Positions 9,915-36,912 of a DNA stretch of 64,000 bases are shown here, in pieces. Source of the DNA: Colius striatus (taxonomy: Eukaryota > Chordata > Aves > Coliiformes > Coliidae); contig NC_084761.1 in assembly GCF_028858725.1 (NCBI RefSeq), forward strand, positions 94,327,971 to 94,391,970, given 5' to 3'. The number at the start of each line of letters is the position of its first letter. Position 1 is the stretch's first letter. The notes beneath the pieces were generated by a model. The model was not told where the DNA came from. It searched no databases and saw only the letters and a program-made list of their open reading frames with translations. The position numbers were made by a program, and so were the translations under genes.

Positions 9915-10582
9915 ATGTAACCATCCACAACACAGAGGTAACAATTATCTCCTCTAACGTTAATGGACCCCTTGGCTATGGATTAAGTGCTTTACTTTTA
10001 GGACGGTCATCGGCCTCTCGACAGGGTATTTTTGTGCTCCCCGGTGTAATTGATGCAGACTATGAAGGAAATATTGGAATAATGGTTAAAGTTTGGCAGC
10101 CACCAGTTTATATACCTAAAGGAACTAAAATAGCGCAGTTAGTTCCTTTCAGGGCTAAAGTTCCTTTCGCAGGAAGTCGTAAGCGTCGAGACGGTGGTTT
10201 TGGATCCACTGGAGTACCTGAGGTAAGACTGGCGGTGCCACTTTCACAGGGAAAGCCCACTCAGACAGTTGTATTCCAACATCCAAATGGTGAACACATG
10301 GTTGGGTACAACACATTACTGGATACGGGAGCAGATGTTACTATTGTGCCATTATCCTATTGGCCAAAAAGCTGGCCTTTAGAGAATTTAGATACCCCTG
10401 TCGTTGGAGTAGGAGGAATACAGATGACAAAAATTAGCACAGACCTGATTTCGGTATGCATACAGGGCGAAGAGAATAGATGTGTGCAAATTAGGCCCTA
10501 TGTAATGAATACTTCAGTTTGGCTTTTGGGTAGAGACGCCTTAAGCCAAATGGGCTTTCGTTTGTCAAATGAAAATTTTTAA
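9782..10582 (+). CDS. pro: Pro: dUTPase plus aspartic protease (made by frameshift)
   Basis: This frame has no ATG of its own at its beginning. It is reached from gag by slippage at 9782-9788, so the first pro-specific codon is at 9788. The N-terminal half is a dUTPase that would hydrolyse dUTP to dUMP: GRSS near 10009-10020, the GVIDADY motif at 10043-10063, and the C-terminal GGFGSTG loop at 10193-10213. The C-terminal half is a retroviral aspartic protease with active site LLDTGAD (Asp at 10322), a flap-like GVGGIQM, and a closing GRDALSQMG. Both enzymes look intact. Stop TAA at 10580-10582. Confidence 0.9.
   Translation, partial: GKRVDERKKGERDDTKTPFNTKSCLDGLRSATAGSAGVDVETAVDVTIHNTEVTIISSNVNGPLGYGLSALLLGRSSASRQGIFVLPGVIDADYEGNIGIMVKVWQPPVYIPKGTKIAQLVPFRAKVPFAGSRKRRDGGFGSTGVPEVRLAVPLSQGKPTQTVVFQHPNGEHMVGYNTLLDTGADVTIVPLSYWPKSWPLENLDTPVVGVGGIQMTKISTDLISVCIQGEENRCVQIRPYVMNTSVWLLGRDALSQMGFRLSNENF
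10573..10579 (+). promoter_or_regulatory. pro-pol -1 frameshift heptamer AAATTTT
   Basis: Phased A_AAT_TTT in the pro frame, one codon before the pro stop. In the pol frame a TGA at 10570-10572 immediately precedes it, so pol opens exactly here. AAATTTT is the known pro-pol slippery sequence type of Mason-Pfizer-like betaretroviruses. Confidence 0.9.
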
Positions 10583-13221
10583 TGGCGGCCATTGATGGGC
10601 GACCAATCCTGAAGTTAACCTGGCTAACAGATAAACCAGTTTGGATTGATCAATGGCCGCTAAGCAAAGAAAAGCTCGCCCACATTCATGAATTAGTAAA
10701 TGAACAACTACAGAAGGGTCATATTAAACCATCCACCAGTCCATGGAATACACCAATTTTTACTATCCCTAAAAAATCAGGGAAGTGGAGGCTGTTACAT
10801 GATTTAAGAGCTGTTAATGCAGTGATGCAGGACATGGGTGCTTTACAGCCAGGATTACCCTCTCCTGCAATGCTTCCAAAAGAGTGGCCCCTGTTGGTGA
10901 TTGACTTAAAGGACTGTTTTTTCACAATTCCCTTACATGAGGATGACAGTGAGAAGTTTGCCTTTACAGTACCATCGATTAACAAACAAGAGCCAGCAAA
11001 ACGATATCAATGGACTGTTTTACCTCAGGGAATGAAGAACTCACCAACTATTTGTCAAACTTATGTTGCCTGGGCGCTGGCACCTCTGCGCAAAAAATAC
11101 CCTCGTGTCTTATTTTACCATTATATGGATGATATCTTGATTGCAGGGAAAGGCCTGGACCAGCATCGCATTCTACAAGAAGTGAACCGACAGTTAAGCA
11201 ACTCCGGGTTGGTGATCGCGCCAGAGAAGGTACAAATGCACGCCTCTTGGAAATATTTAGGTAATATTATCACTGATGCGCGCATTTATCCTCAGAAGGT
11301 GGCAATTAAAACAGATATTGCTAACTTAACAGACGTTCAAAAGCTGATAGGTGATATCCAATGGGTACGAACCATATGTGGTATCACAAATGAGGATCTT
11401 GCGCCACTAATGCCTTTGTTAAAGGGCTCAGTAGAGGCTGATAGTGCGCGAAGACTGTCTCGGCAGCAAATCCAAGCAATAGAAAAAATAGGAAGCAAGA
11501 TAGTCAATAACTACAGTCACCGATATGATCCTGACTTGTCAATTAACATTGCTGTGATAAGTCAAAACCAGCATGTAATGGCAATCTTGATGCAATGGGA
11601 TTCAGTAGCGAAAGACCCATTGAGGATCTTGGAGTGGATATTTTTGCCATATAATTTACAAAAAACAATTACCACGAGGCTTGAGGCAATTGCGAAAATA
11701 ATAGTTAAGGCCAGGAAACGTCTGCTGGAAATAGCAGGGATTGAGGCAGACATCATTTTCGTTCCTCTCACAGATGAGTTCTTGAACTGGGCACTGCAAC
11801 AATCTGATGAATTACAGTGGGCCTTATTGTCATATCCAGGAACTATAAATAATCATTATCCGGCCCATAAATTGTTCTCTGTTAAGTTTCAAATGGAAGA
11901 CCGGCCGTTGAGATCAGCAGTACCCGTTAAAGGCCTGACTGTTTTTACCGACGCCAGTAAGATCCAAGCCAAAGCAGGAGTGGTTTGGTGGGAAAATGGA
12001 AAATGGCAAAATCTAACTGTCCACTCCCCAGGCAGTTCAGTTCAACTGCTGGAACTGATGGCTGTAGTTAAAACTTTTGAGAAATGGTCAGACGTCCCAT
12101 TAAACATCATCTCCGATTCCCTCTATGTGGTCGATGCTGTCACTCGATTAGAGAGAGCGCTGTTGAAAGAAATCTCTAATCAGAATCTGTATAACTTATT
12201 TCTGAGACTCTGGCATCAGATAAATGAACGGCAAACTGCTTATTATATTGGACATATTCGAAGCCATTCGGGCTTAAAAGATGGCCTATCAGTTGGCAAT
12301 GAAATTGTTGACAGGATAGTGGCAGCTCCTTTATTGATACCTACGGGGCCAATAATTGACAAATTTTCTCAAGCCCGAAGATCGCACGATTTTTTTCATC
12401 AAAGTGCGAAAATGCTGGCGAAGCAGTTTGACCTGACCATATCGGACGCTCAGGGTATTGTTTCCACGTGCCCTGCATGCCAGAATCAGATCGGCCTAGG
12501 AGTAGGAGTCAATCCCAGGGGTCTGGCACCATTAGGTATATGGCAATCAGATATCACTGTCTATGCTCCTTTTGGGCGATTTAAACGTATACATGTTACT
12601 ATTGATACTTATTCAGCCATGGTTTGGGCCACAGCCTTAACCAGTGACAGTTCTCGAGACGTCATAAGACATTGGAGGAGTTGCTTTGCTGTCCTTGGTG
12701 TTCCAAGAGAGATAAAAACTGATAATGGCTCGGGATACATAGCCAGTAAAACACGTAAGTTTCTAAACTTATGGGGTGTTAAACATACTACTAGTATCCC
12801 AGGAAATTCCACCGGTCAAGCCATTATTGAACGGACACATCAAACCTTAAAAGGCCTTCTAGAAAAACAAAAAACGGGGGAAGAGGGGGTGAGTCCTCAA
12901 GACAGACTAATGAAAGCCCTTTATACAATGAATCATCTCAGAATTGTGGCAAACCGGAATGAACCACCGGCATTAACACACTTTGCCCAAATGAGTCGGG
13001 ATTTGGATTTCACTGACAAACCTAAAGTTTGGTATAAGAATCCCACTACTGGAGAGTGGCAAGGACCTGCAGATCTGTTAACGTGGGGAAGAGGCTATGC
13101 TTGTGTCATTACAGATCAAGGTCCCCGATGGATTCCGGCAAAATGGATCAAGCCACATCAACAGAAAGGACTTAACTGTAAGACCAATGGAAAAAACAAT
13201 CTTGAGGAAAGAACCAAGTGA
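10573..13221 (+). CDS. pol: Pol: reverse transcriptase, RNase H and integrase
   Basis: The open frame from 10573 has a first pol-specific codon at 10579. An in-frame ATG lies at 10582 and residue numbers are counted from it (879 residues). Reverse transcriptase: LPQGMKNSP, then the YMDD catalytic box at about 181-184. RNase H: TDAS (Asp 457), ELMA, SDS and a final GNEIVD (Asp 577). Integrase: an HX3H...CX2C zinc domain, then the DDE triad Asp 657 (QSDIT), Asp 714 (KTDNGSGY) and Glu 750 (IIERTHQ), with exactly 35 residues between the last two. The C-terminal WIPAKWIKP block is normal for integrase. No internal stop and no missing catalytic residue, so all three enzymes appear intact. Confidence 0.94.
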   Translation, partial: KFLMAAIDGRPILKLTWLTDKPVWIDQWPLSKEKLAHIHELVNEQLQKGHIKPSTSPWNTPIFTIPKKSGKWRLLHDLRAVNAVMQDMGALQPGLPSPAMLPKEWPLLVIDLKDCFFTIPLHEDDSEKFAFTVPSINKQEPAKRYQWTVLPQGMKNSPTICQTYVAWALAPLRKKYPRVLFYHYMDDILIAGKGLDQHRILQEVNRQLSNSGLVIAPEKVQMHASWKYLGNIITDARIYPQKVAIKTDIANLTDVQKLIGDIQWVRTICGITNEDLAPLMPLLKGSVEADSARRLSRQQIQAIEKIGSKIVNNYSHRYDPDLSINIAVISQNQHVMAILMQWDSVAKDPLRILEWIFLPYNLQKTITTRLEAIAKIIVKARKRLLEIAGIEADIIFVPLTDEFLNWALQQSDELQWALLSYPGTINNHYPAHKLFSVKFQMEDRPLRSAVPVKGLTVFTDASKIQAKAGVVWWENGKWQNLTVHSPGSSVQLLELMAVVKTFEKWSDVPLNIISDSLYVVDAVTRLERALLKEISNQNLYNLFLRLWHQINERQTAYYIGHIRSHSGLKDGLSVGNEIVDRIVAAPLLIPTGPIIDKFSQARRSHDFFHQSAKMLAKQFDLTISDAQGIVSTCPACQNQIGLGVGVNPRGLAPLGIWQSDITVYAPFGRFKRIHVTIDTYSAMVWATALTSDSSRDVIRHWRSCFAVLGVPREIKTDNGSGYIASKTRKFLNLWGVKHTTSIPGNSTGQAIIERTHQTLKGLLEKQKTGEEGVSPQDRLMKALYTMNHLRIVANRNEPPALTHFAQMSRDLDFTDKPKVWYKNPTTGEWQGPADLLTWGRGYACVITDQGPRWIPAKWIKPHQQKGLNCKTNGKNNLEERTK

Positions 13222-13655
13222 TCCACCCTCAATCCATCACTCTATTAAAATGTAAACCCTCGCAACTGTGGCACCACTTAGGCTGCTGTAAATTCCTTCA
13301 GCTATAAAAGAATTAAAGAACTTAAGATGACCAACAGATGAAGAGATACTTCCATCTTATTGATAATGCTCACAGATCAGCATGCTAAAGGATCTGAAGA
13401 AAAGTCCAGAACTACATCAGGAAAAAGAAATATCAGTGGAGCTACCAAGACCTCATCCCTTCCTGCCAGTGTGCGTCCCTCCTACCAACACATATCAGAT
13501 TGTTTATTTTGACTTTATGGATTTCTGTATTGTATTGTTCAGCGATGTAGCTGTTATTGACCTTTTGTTGTAAACTCATGGCCATGGGTAAAAATATTTA
13601 TGTTTTCTTCATGTACCTTTAATTCTGAAATGTGTTGCTAAAGGCTGGCTGGTTC
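13222..13655 (+). other. Post-pol region lacking env
   Basis: About 430 bp between the pol stop and the polypurine tract. Betaretroviral env would need well over 1.5 kb here. The only open frame over 60 codons (13382-13573) has no signal peptide, glycosylation pattern or fusion-peptide features that I recognise. The env gene has been lost or replaced. Nothing here is clearly a remnant. Confidence 0.8.
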
Positions 13656-13673
13656 AAAAAAGAAAAAGGGGGG
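13656..13673 (+). promoter_or_regulatory. Polypurine tract
   Basis: A run of A and G ending in six G residues, AAAAAAGAAAAAGGGGGG, three bases before the 3' LTR. It is the expected plus-strand primer for reverse transcription. Confidence 0.88.
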
Positions 13674-13676
13674 AAT

Positions 13677-13957
13677 TGTAGGCACAGACGTAGCTTGGAC
13701 CAGCCAGCTTGAATAAAGATGGTAGGGATAAGTTAATGCAGCTGGCATGCTACTTCAGAAACAGGTGCTGCAAGTTAATCAATTGGGCCCTGGGTGATCT
13801 CATGGGCAGAAGCAGCATATAAGGAGGTAGCTAGCAAAGGAAGGGTGGCTTCGAGTCAACTCTGGTGGTTGTACTGTGTTGCCCCTGTACGTCTCTGCAC
13901 ATGCATTACTTAGACCCTCTACGTCTTTGAGTGATTATTGCCTTCACAACAACAACA
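13677..13957 (+). repeat. 3' LTR
   Basis: 281 bp with the same start, end and internal sequence as the 5' LTR. I found no difference reading them side by side. It is followed directly by the second copy of the target duplication GTGGAG. Confidence 0.93.
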
Positions 13958-14103
13958 GTGGAGGCTCCTCTGGAGGTTTTCAAACCCGCCTGGACATGTT
14001 CCTGTGTGACCTGATCTAGGTTCACCTGCTTCTGCAGGGGGTTTTGGACTAGATGATCTTTAGAGGTCTCTTCCAACCCCTACCATTCTATGATTCTGTG
14101 TGT
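13958..14103 (+). repeat. CR1 LINE, 3' part (split by the retrovirus)
   Basis: Continues the CR1 interrupted at 7509, through the segment encoding VFKT.LDMFLCDLI to the terminal ATTCTATGATTCTGTG repeat. A short TG run follows at 14098-14110. Confidence 0.9.
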
Positions 14104-14957
14104 GTGTGTGCTTGGCAAGGTGAATCAGCAGAGTCATGGGAATGTCAGAGCCAGAATACACTCTGTACCCAGGCTGGGAGTGCATGGCGAGTGAAGAGAG
14201 TGAAAAGCAAGATCTTCCCCTTTTGTGAACAGCAAGCTGTTATCTTGGCTACTGTGTAATTTCCTAACATGTAATTTCAGCCTCAGATGCAGAATTCCAT
14301 GCCCAGGATCACGCAGCCCCCCTTGCCAGCCCAATAGCCCAGGCAGGGCATTTTGCTGGGCTTAACACCTTGCCCTTACCACCCTGTTGGACAAACAAAA
14401 GGTCTCTTCAAAACAAAGCAGGTTCAAAAACCTCTCTCTGTGCTGAACCAGAGGGTAAGAGCTGGCTCTTGGAGAGGCTTTGACAAGGGGTGAACACAGG
14501 CTTGTACAAAAGGACTTGGAGCTTGTTGCAGAGCTGGTTGCCACTTAAATTCATTCCTAAAATGTCCAACACCACCTTCTTGTACATTGGCAAGGCTCAG
14601 CACACCATCAATGAAAGATTTTCCTGCATTCACTGAAACAGTAACCAGCAGCTTCAGATAAATTGCTAACAGCCCCATTATCTTTAAGTAGGAATCTCCA
14701 CGCCCCTCCAGGCAAGAGGTGTTGCAAGCCAAAGCCATCAGCCATTGCTGTGAAGATATAAACAGGTTTTTCACTCTGTGCTGAACTTCTGGACTAATGC
14801 TCCCCACTCCGGTGGGATCTGAGAGGTGTCCACATGTACAGGTGTGCTTCCTGTAAAACCCCCATGATTGTTTTTCTTTTCAGGCAAGAGTAAAACATTT
14901 AGGATACCGAAAGGAGGAACCCCAAACACAGCCACCTGCTCCTTTGGGGTTAATATC
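14104..14957. other. Intergenic sequence, nothing recognised
   Basis: Unique sequence with no gene, RNA or repeat that I can support. Confidence 0.4.
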
Positions 14958-15834
14958 GTAGAATCATAGAATCGTTTCAGCTAGCAGAAGCCTTTGAACT
15001 CATTGAGTCCAGCCTTTGTCCCAGCCCTGTCAACCACTAGACCATTTCCTTCAGTGCAACATCCAGCCAGCAGCTGGTGACTCCAGCACTTCCCTGGGCA
15101 GCCCGTTCCAATGCCTGACAACCCTTTCAGTAAAGAAATACCTCACATCCAGTCTGAACCTCCCCTGGCTCAACTTGAGACCATTTCCTCTTGTTCTATT
15201 GCTTGTTTCTAGGGAGAACAGACCGACCCCCATCTTGCTACAACTTCCATTTAGGTAGGTGTAGAGAGCGATGTGGTCTCCCCTGAGTCTTCTTTTTTCT
15301 CCAGGCTAAACAGCCCCAGACCCCTCAGCCATTCCTCATCTGAGATGTGTTCCAAATCCTTTCCTGGCTTGGCAGCTCACCTCTGGATCCTCTCCAGCAC
15401 CTCAATGTCCTTCTTGTAGAGAAGGGCCCAAAACAGGACAGTATGAGGTGCAGCCTCATCAAAGCTGAGTCCAGGGGAACAGTCACCTTCCTGCTCCTGC
15501 TGACAACACTGTTCCTGATCCAGGCCAGGATGCCACTGGCCTTCCTGCCCACCTGGGCACACAGCTGGCTCATGTTCAGCCGCTGCCAACCAACACTCCC
15601 AGGTCCCTCTCTGCCTGGCAGCTTTCCAGCCACTGCTCCCCAAGCCTGTAGCACTGCTGGGGGTTGTTGTGGCCCAAGGGCAGGACCCAACACTTGGCCT
15701 TATTGAAACTCATGGCATTGGCCTTGGCCCAGCCATCCAGCCTATTCAGATCTCTCTGTAAGGCTTCTCTGCCCTCAAGCAGATCAACACTTCCACCCAT
15801 CTTCGTGTCATCTGCAAACTTACTATAGGTGCAT
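14958..15834 (-). repeat. CR1 LINE, longer 3' copy
   Basis: Starts at the reversed 3' end (TAGAATCATAGAATCG) and runs through the reverse-transcriptase C-terminal coding region to the segment encoding SKFADDTK-like residues, the YADD-box neighbourhood. Several frame breaks make it non-functional. Confidence 0.88.
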
Positions 15835-16830
15835 CTAATATTAATGCATTGTGGAAGAAAACACCACCAGAGGCTGATTCTTGATGAAACAGATACCCCA
15901 TTAGATATGTGTATTTGCATTTTAGAATGGTTCACATACAGGAAAGATCATGGCCAGCTAGCAGCAAACACCAAACAACCCTATGGTATGGCCATCACGT
16001 GCTGCTCTCTCTCAGTAGCAAGTCACCTGCTTCCTGTAGAAAGGTGAGATAAAGCTGGGTGGTGATAATAGAGTCTTTGTTGAAATATCACCTCATTGTT
16101 CAAACATTACCCAGGGAAAACAAAAAGAAGCCTTTCTAGCTTCTTCAGAGCAGAATTGCAGAGGTTGGCAACAAAACCGGTAAGTCACATACACAATTAA
16201 ACAAAGAACAAACCGGTGGGGGCTTTTCTGTTGTACAAACCTAAAAAAATAAACTATGTGATTCTCTAAGCAATGTGGTCTGACCTTGGAGTGAGCAGTG
16301 AGTGGTATATCCCTGCAACTCTCATCCATCTTGGTGGGACTGCAGCTTGGAGAGAAAGGGAGATGCTTGTGCGTGGTCATGCGTGGCTCCCAGGCCTGAC
16401 TGTGTGGGTCCAGGCTGGGATAAGGACAAGTGAGTGCTGGCTGATAATGTTGTGCTCAGAGGACCAGCGATTTTTGTCATCCCTGTGTTCCTACCTGTGA
16501 CTGCTGGGACAGCGTCTGTTCCCAGCTGGGACTGGCCTGGGCTTGCCCCTCCGTAGCCTCCAACAAACATAACAACTTTTGAGTGAGACAGTACCACAAA
16601 GTTTGTGTCAAACTCCGAGAAAGGCTCTTCCTTAGCACCTCTGGAAGCCCAGGCAGGGTTCAACTAACCCCCTGAGCTCGTTGCACTGGCCGCCCCCTGC
16701 CACCTCCTCTCCTCCCTTAGCGCTTCCAGGTGGAACATTTTCCACTCCTCTGCGCTTTGCGGGAAAGCCTCAATCCCTCCATCCTGGCAGATCCGGTGGA
16801 TCGGTATATATACATCTATATACATCGATA
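15835..16830. other. Intergenic sequence upstream of RPIA
   Basis: No recognisable gene or repeat. AT-rich until about 16660, after which CpG content rises toward the RPIA promoter. Confidence 0.4.
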
Positions 16831-17079
16831 AAACAAGTTGCTCCGCGGTTCGGGGGGTGCAGCAGGCGCAGCCGACTCGCCGAGCCGAGCCATGCCATGC
16901 CGCGCCGTGCCGTGCCGAGCTCGGTCGTGCATTGTGGGAGCCGTAGTTCGCGGCTCGCAGCACTACAAGTCCCATCCTCCCGGAGGAAGAGGAGAAGGAG
17001 GAGGAGGAGGAAGGGAAGCGGCTCGGGCCAGGCCCCCAGCCCGTGCGGGAGAGCCCCCCGGGGGGCGGGCCGCGGCGGC
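16831..17079 (+). promoter_or_regulatory. RPIA: RPIA CpG-island promoter with ZNF143/THAP11-type sites
   Basis: CpG-dense sequence just upstream of RPIA exon 1. On the minus strand, 16947-16928 reads ACTACGGCTCCCACAATGCA, a close match to the ACTACAATTCCCAGCATGC element bound by ZNF143 and THAP11. A second, partial copy, ACTACAAGTCCCATCCTCC, lies on the plus strand at 16962-16980. The two face each other with 14 bases between. No TATA box is seen next to the start. Confidence 0.65.
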
Positions 17080-34479
<17,400 letters not shown>

Positions 34480-35625
34480 CGCCCGCCGGGGCCGGGCTGG
34501 GGCCTGGGCCTGGGCCTGCCCCGCTGCGCTCGGCCCTTGTGCCGGTGCCAACCTGATGTTTTGCCTTAAGGAGCAGCAGTTGTGGCGGCAGGCGGGTGAG
34601 GAGTCGGTCAGGATCCGCTGACGTGATACTGAATGTCTTTTTCTAAAGAAAAAAGCCAACAAAAAACCTTAATATTCTATTTCTATAGATATATATTTTT
34701 ACTTTACAGGAACCTTGTCTGTTTTTTAAAGAATCGTTTAAAGAAATTGCTTTAATGTTTTTATTTTGTTTTCTAAGGAATACTTACCAAAAAGAACCCT
34801 CCTTGGTTTGTGTTTTGCTTGGGGTTTTTTTTTTGTTATCTTTGTTTCAAACAGAACTTGAACCCTTCTGGTTGGATATAGTCCTGGGTGACTGAGGTCA
34901 GAAACACAATCCTAATGCGTCGCTCCTCACCACCCTGGCTGGGAGGGTGACGACCTAACAGGAGCACATCCAGTCAGGACCTGCAGATGCCTTATTTGGA
35001 ACCTTTTTGGTTCGGTATTTTATGCCTTTTATTTTTCTATACCACTGGTTTTTAATAGTTCAGGATGTCCTCTAATTGTCCTCTGTGCACATGACAATTC
35101 TCTGAGCCTAGGGTGAATTCTCTACCTAGGGTGGTCTCTACATCTCTCTGTCTGGCACATTAATAAGGACCTTTTTGGGGCCTCTGTATGGAGGAGACGT
35201 TCATCCTTTGAGCCAAATTCAGCTCTCTATTAACTCAGTACCTCTGATTAAAATCTGTTCCTCTAGCTGGAGATGTTCTGGACCTTGTCCTTGTAAACTG
35301 AGAGCAGAACTTGGTCCTTGATGAAGTTTACAGAAGCATATTTGAGCAGCTTAGGCCAGTGTGGAGTACTGTTCAGTGGCAAATAGTCTGGTTTGGAATG
35401 AAGGTTAATTATCACCCCTCACAGGTGTGGGTTTGTGGAAGGATAGAGCAGAACGCACAGGAAAACTCAAGTCTTCCTGCCTCAATTTTCCACATGTAGC
35501 AGGAGAGAGACACTCGTTCAGTATCTTGTTCTCGGTATATAGGTGCTTTGCATGGTTCTGATGTCAAAATGCAAGCCCTCTCGTTATGTTATAGACACTG
35601 AAAATAAAGACCTGTTATACCAGAT
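34480..35625 (+). other. RPIA: RPIA 3' untranslated region
   Basis: GC-rich for 80 bp, then AT-rich with T runs. It contains no repeat. The end is set by the AATAAA at 35603-35608, so cleavage is expected near 35620-35630. Confidence 0.6.
35603..35608 (+). terminator. RPIA: RPIA poly(A) signal AATAAA
   Basis: The first canonical AATAAA after the RPIA stop, 1.1 kb downstream. It is followed within 30 bp by T- and GT-rich sequence (TTTGGTGGTAATTTGGTT). Confidence 0.65.
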
Positions 35626-36817
35626 TTGGTGGTAATTTGGTTCTTAAACTAGGCAGTGGGGCAGAACATCGTCAGAATTACTTCTGCTGCAGTTTCCCTT
35701 TTAGAAGGGCCCTTCACTCAGGCATTTGATTTCTTGTTGCTTAAGGTAAATACATTACTTATAAATTAACCAGATTATCTCATCAACCCTCATTAACTGC
35801 AGCTCCTGCCTTGAGATTACCTTACATTTGCATGTCTAAAACTCTAAAAACACCTTTTTTCTTTAAGACGAAAATGAGCCATTTTTCCATCTTTAAATCT
35901 TGTCCTTCTTGCACATCTATTCTGTTAATTCTGAAGCACTTTTACTGACAACACTGCCTGCCATCCAGCCAACAACTTGTTGGGAACACTGGAATATCTC
36001 TACCTACAAAGCTGATGCTGCAGAAGCTCTTTGCAAAACCCTGTTTCTTGCCACTGGCTGCTTTCAGATGCATCTTGGGCTCCTGCTGTAACTAGACAAA
36101 CAGAGAGCAATCCAGCAAAACTTTGTGCCCAATCCCTCTCACTCCACATGCTTCTGGAAATGAGATTAGCAGGAGCAGAGTGTTGCTGTTGACTCTTCTC
36201 TCTCTCTCTAAAATCAAACAGCTTCTTCTCAAAAAGCCAATAAAACCATTACTGCACCATTACTTTCTGGCCCAGGACCAGATGTGATCTCGTTCAGCTT
36301 TCTGCTTAGCAGGGGCTGGTTAAATCTAAGCCCAAAGGTGGCAGGTCTGATTCTTGAGCTGCTCTGGGTGTTTGGGGTACAGGTAGCACTGCTGGGTGGT
36401 TTTGCAGCAGGTGCCACTCCTGGGGTGGGACTTGGGCTGTGGGGTATGGGGACAGAGTTCACTGTACTACAGAAGTAGAATTAAAATCCCTGGATGGAAT
36501 TAAAATCCCTGAAGGGCTGAAGAAAATGTTGGTGTCTGAAGAGGTTCTGGAAGCTTTGTGCAGATTTGCTCTGTGCAAGCTCCCCCAGCTTGGATTTGGA
36601 GTCAGTAAATGGATTTTTGAGTTAAAGATCCCTTAAGAATGGTCCAGTCCTTTCCCTCTGAGGTTGCCAGGCTCGCTAACCTGTCATGACCATCCACATC
36701 TCCATCTGACAGTGTGGGGGGGGCTCATTTAGATGTGGGGCACGGAGTCAATCCTCTCCCAGGTGGTATTTCTAGTCCCAATCCTTTTCTAGACTATCAT
36801 CCTCACCATTGAGATGC
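35626..36817. other. Intergenic sequence
   Basis: No gene or dispersed repeat recognised. A 17-bp direct duplication (GGAATTAAAATCCCTG-like) lies at about 36478-36512. Confidence 0.4.
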
Positions 36818-36912
36818 TGAGGGACAAGGTTTAGTGATGGGCTTGGCAGTGTGAGGTTAGTGGTTGGACTTGATCTTAAAGGTCTTTTCCAACCAAAACA
36901 ATTCTATGATCA
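36818..36912 (+). repeat. CR1 LINE 3' fragment
   Basis: A tail of the TTAGTGATGGGCTTGGCAGTG subfamily ending in CAATTCTATGAT. Confidence 0.75.

Larger units (their letters stand above)
7504..13963 (+). mobile_element. Complete env-less betaretrovirus-like endogenous retrovirus
   Basis: A provirus of 6,448 bp (7510-13957) flanked by the six-base target duplication GTGGAG (7504-7509 and 13958-13963). In order it has a 5' LTR, tRNA-Trp-type primer binding site, gag, pro with a dUTPase domain, pol, a short non-coding stretch without env, a polypurine tract and a 3' LTR. The LTRs begin with TG, end with CA, are both 281 bp, and look identical base for base. Gag, pro and pol lie in three different frames joined by two -1 slippery sites, as in betaretroviruses. 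None of the three frames has an internal stop. The element appears recently inserted and capable of making its core proteins. Without an envelope gene it would be expected to spread only inside the cell. Confidence 0.93.

Noticed and set aside
13382-13573. Short frame after pol as an env remnant or accessory gene
   Set aside because: No signal peptide, cysteine pattern or family motif. It is too short to assign.
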